A stretch of DNA of 64,000 bases from Epichloe hybrida. Lineage: Eukaryota; Ascomycota; Sordariomycetes; Hypocreales; Clavicipitaceae. Below are positions 62,553 to 64,000 of the stretch, piece after piece; the first letter of the stretch is position 1; each line of letters starts with the position of its first letter. The translations under genes and the position numbers were made by a program. Below the pieces are notes generated by a model. The model saw only the letters and a program-made list of their open reading frames with translations. It was not told the DNA's origin and did not search any database. The DNA is taken from positions 186,001 through 250,000 of the forward strand of contig JAFEKR010000023.1 in the NCBI GenBank assembly GCA_019022495.1, given 5' to 3'.

Positions 62553-64000
62553 TCACCACGTGGCTGGCGGGCCGTCAATGTAAAACTGCAATTCGCCCTC
62601 GAACCCATCTGTTCCCGGCGCTAGTTGAGAGTTGAATGGCCCCGTGTTCGCATGTGGTGGGTGTGTGGGGCGAGGAGAATCAAAAGCATCGATGAGCAGG
62701 CCCAGACCGTCTGCGCTCTGGCGAGCTAATGATGGTGGAGGAAGAGGAGGGGGCGTATGCTGTGACGGGACATACATGTTGTGAGCATGTTGCATTGTGT
62801 GCGAAGGGGACTGCGGGCGGTGAGCAGGAAAGGATGCTGAGGGGTGCATCAGGGCGCTTCTTATAGACGCAGGGGGCGTTGGGTGCTGTGAGAGTGGTTG
62901 TTGTTGTTGAGGGTTATATGGAGGAGGCGATGGTAGGCGATGTATCCTGAGGATGCTTAGTCCCGAGATGGAGTTGGAGGGGTGGTGAGGGCGAGGCGAT
63001 TCTATGGACGAGGCGGGTGGGAGCTCGGGCTGTGAGCCGGGCGGTCTGGGGAGGATGTTCGGCTCAGGGAGGCTCACAGGAGGATGGGGCAGACCCGGTT
63101 GTCGAGAACAAGACTTGGTAGGAAACAAAGGAGGTAATTGTCGAATGGCGCGGGGGATGGGATCCTTGCCGTCATCCATGCTGCCTTCGTGGCTGAGCAT
63201 CGCGGATTGCGGATTGAGGGAGAACTTCTCGAGGGCGTCGACCCAACGCGCGGCAAGAGGCCAGACTTCGCGGCATTCTTTGAGGATTCTAATGGTTCGT
63301 TGGAGCATCATGGGGCCATCGCGAACCAGGGCTTTGTCATGGCAGACTGATGCAACGAGACGGAAATGGTAAGCACGCAGTCATGGATGATTCTTCGTAA
63401 TAAAGAAGAGGGACGAAGAGGAGAACAGGAGGAACAAACTGTTTGGGTATTTGCAGAGATAGGTCGAGAACAAGCCGCAGCTATAGACACAGAAGGCGGA
63501 GATTTGGGCGCCGACGCTTTCATCTGGTGAACGATTGGTGAATTGGGCGTCGATTTGTTCGTACAAGTAGCGTACGTTGGCAAAGATTTCATCAGACATT
63601 GATTGAAAAAAGGCTTGTTTCGTGGTGTCCCTTTTATCAAGCTTGATGATGCTGCAAGGCAACACGCGTTAGACATGGAATCGAATGGATCAATATGAGG
63701 AAGAAGGAGGAGGTGGCCGCCTACTCTATCAAATACGGTCTCCGGAGTACGATGTTGGACAAGCGCGTCATCATAGTCACACAGAGGTATGCCAACTCCT
63801 GACCTTCCGCTTTGTACCCTTTGAGGAGAAAGGTACTCCAGACGTGTTCGTGTGGTAGATCTTGCTCCCATTCTCGCAATTTTCTGGCTGTTTGAGAAAA
63901 CTCGCTTGCTGGGTCCCACGGCCGGGGGCTCTTGCTGTAGCGGACGGCGCGACGTCCAACATGACCCCACCAGTCATGGACCTGCATGAGTGTTGCAAAT
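62553..64000 (-). CDS. Fungal-specific (Zn2Cys6-type) transcription factor, 3' part; 5' end outside window
   Basis: Minus-strand exons are beyond 64000 to 63725, 63651-63440 and 63346-62553, joined in frame by GT-AG introns. The text includes DWWGHVGRRAVRYSKSPRPW, LAYLCVTMMTRLSNIVLRRP-YLIDIIKLDKR, FFQSMSDEIFANVRYLYE and DGPMMLQRTIRILKECREVW. This is the helical fungal transcription factor middle homology region in its C-terminal half. The last 200 residues are proline-, serine- and glutamine-rich with no domain, a plausible activation region, and end PPATW. The Zn2Cys6 DNA-binding part should lie past 64000 and is not seen, so the class is inferred. The target pathway cannot be told. Confidence 0.85.

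Overview
This window is from a filamentous ascomycete (Pezizomycotina, most likely Sordariomycetes/Hypocreales). That placement is inferred from protein resemblance, short GT-AG introns with CTAAC-type branch points, and heavy RIP-like decay (repeat-induced point mutation) of the repeats. It divides sharply into two parts.

Bases 1 to about 37,280 are an AT-rich, gene-free island of nested, RIP-degraded transposons. I resolve four Ty1/copia-type LTR elements. Copy B (3197-9981, 5-bp duplication GTAAA) and copy A (15531-22475) belong to family 1, with a third, split family-1 copy C around 1135-11223. Element E (22922-29725, minus strand) is family 2. Element F (30999-36408, minus strand, 5-bp duplication CTTAA) is family 3. 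There are also Gypsy pieces (1-1090 inverted; 11848-15136; 22476-22921), several hAT-like non-autonomous elements with CAGAGC termini and subterminal CACTA-type motifs that carry a 10-bp TAGCTTATAA satellite, and a 181-bp-arm foldback repeat split by element F. Domain text is still readable through stop codons that look like TGG to TAG and CAA/CAG to TAA/TAG changes.

Bases 37,280-64,000 are ordinary gene-dense euchromatin. In order: a two-exon cysteine-rich secreted protein (37906-38358, minus) at the island edge; a six-exon SNF2 ATPase with a RING finger, of the ULS1/RIS1 type (39641-43743, plus); Mediator subunit MED17 (44332-46329, minus), which shows an apparent one-base frameshift and an in-frame TAG before a MED17-like tail; 6-phosphofructokinase (47214-49650, plus) with a GC-AG intron; an arginine/serine-rich protein with a conserved C-terminal module (51303-53164, plus); 2-isopropylmalate synthase (53902-56039, plus) with an 8-nt first coding exon; importin beta-1/Kap95 (57820-61069, plus); and the 3' part of a fungal-specific transcription factor (62553 to past 64000, minus).

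These genes are mostly housekeeping functions (chromatin remodelling, transcription, glycolysis, leucine synthesis, nuclear import) and show no pathway clustering. MED17 and the phosphofructokinase gene are divergent and share an 884-bp promoter region. I saw no rRNA, convincing tRNA or CRISPR array. The most unusual content is the nested repeat architecture, the edge-located secreted protein, and the broken-looking MED17 frame.
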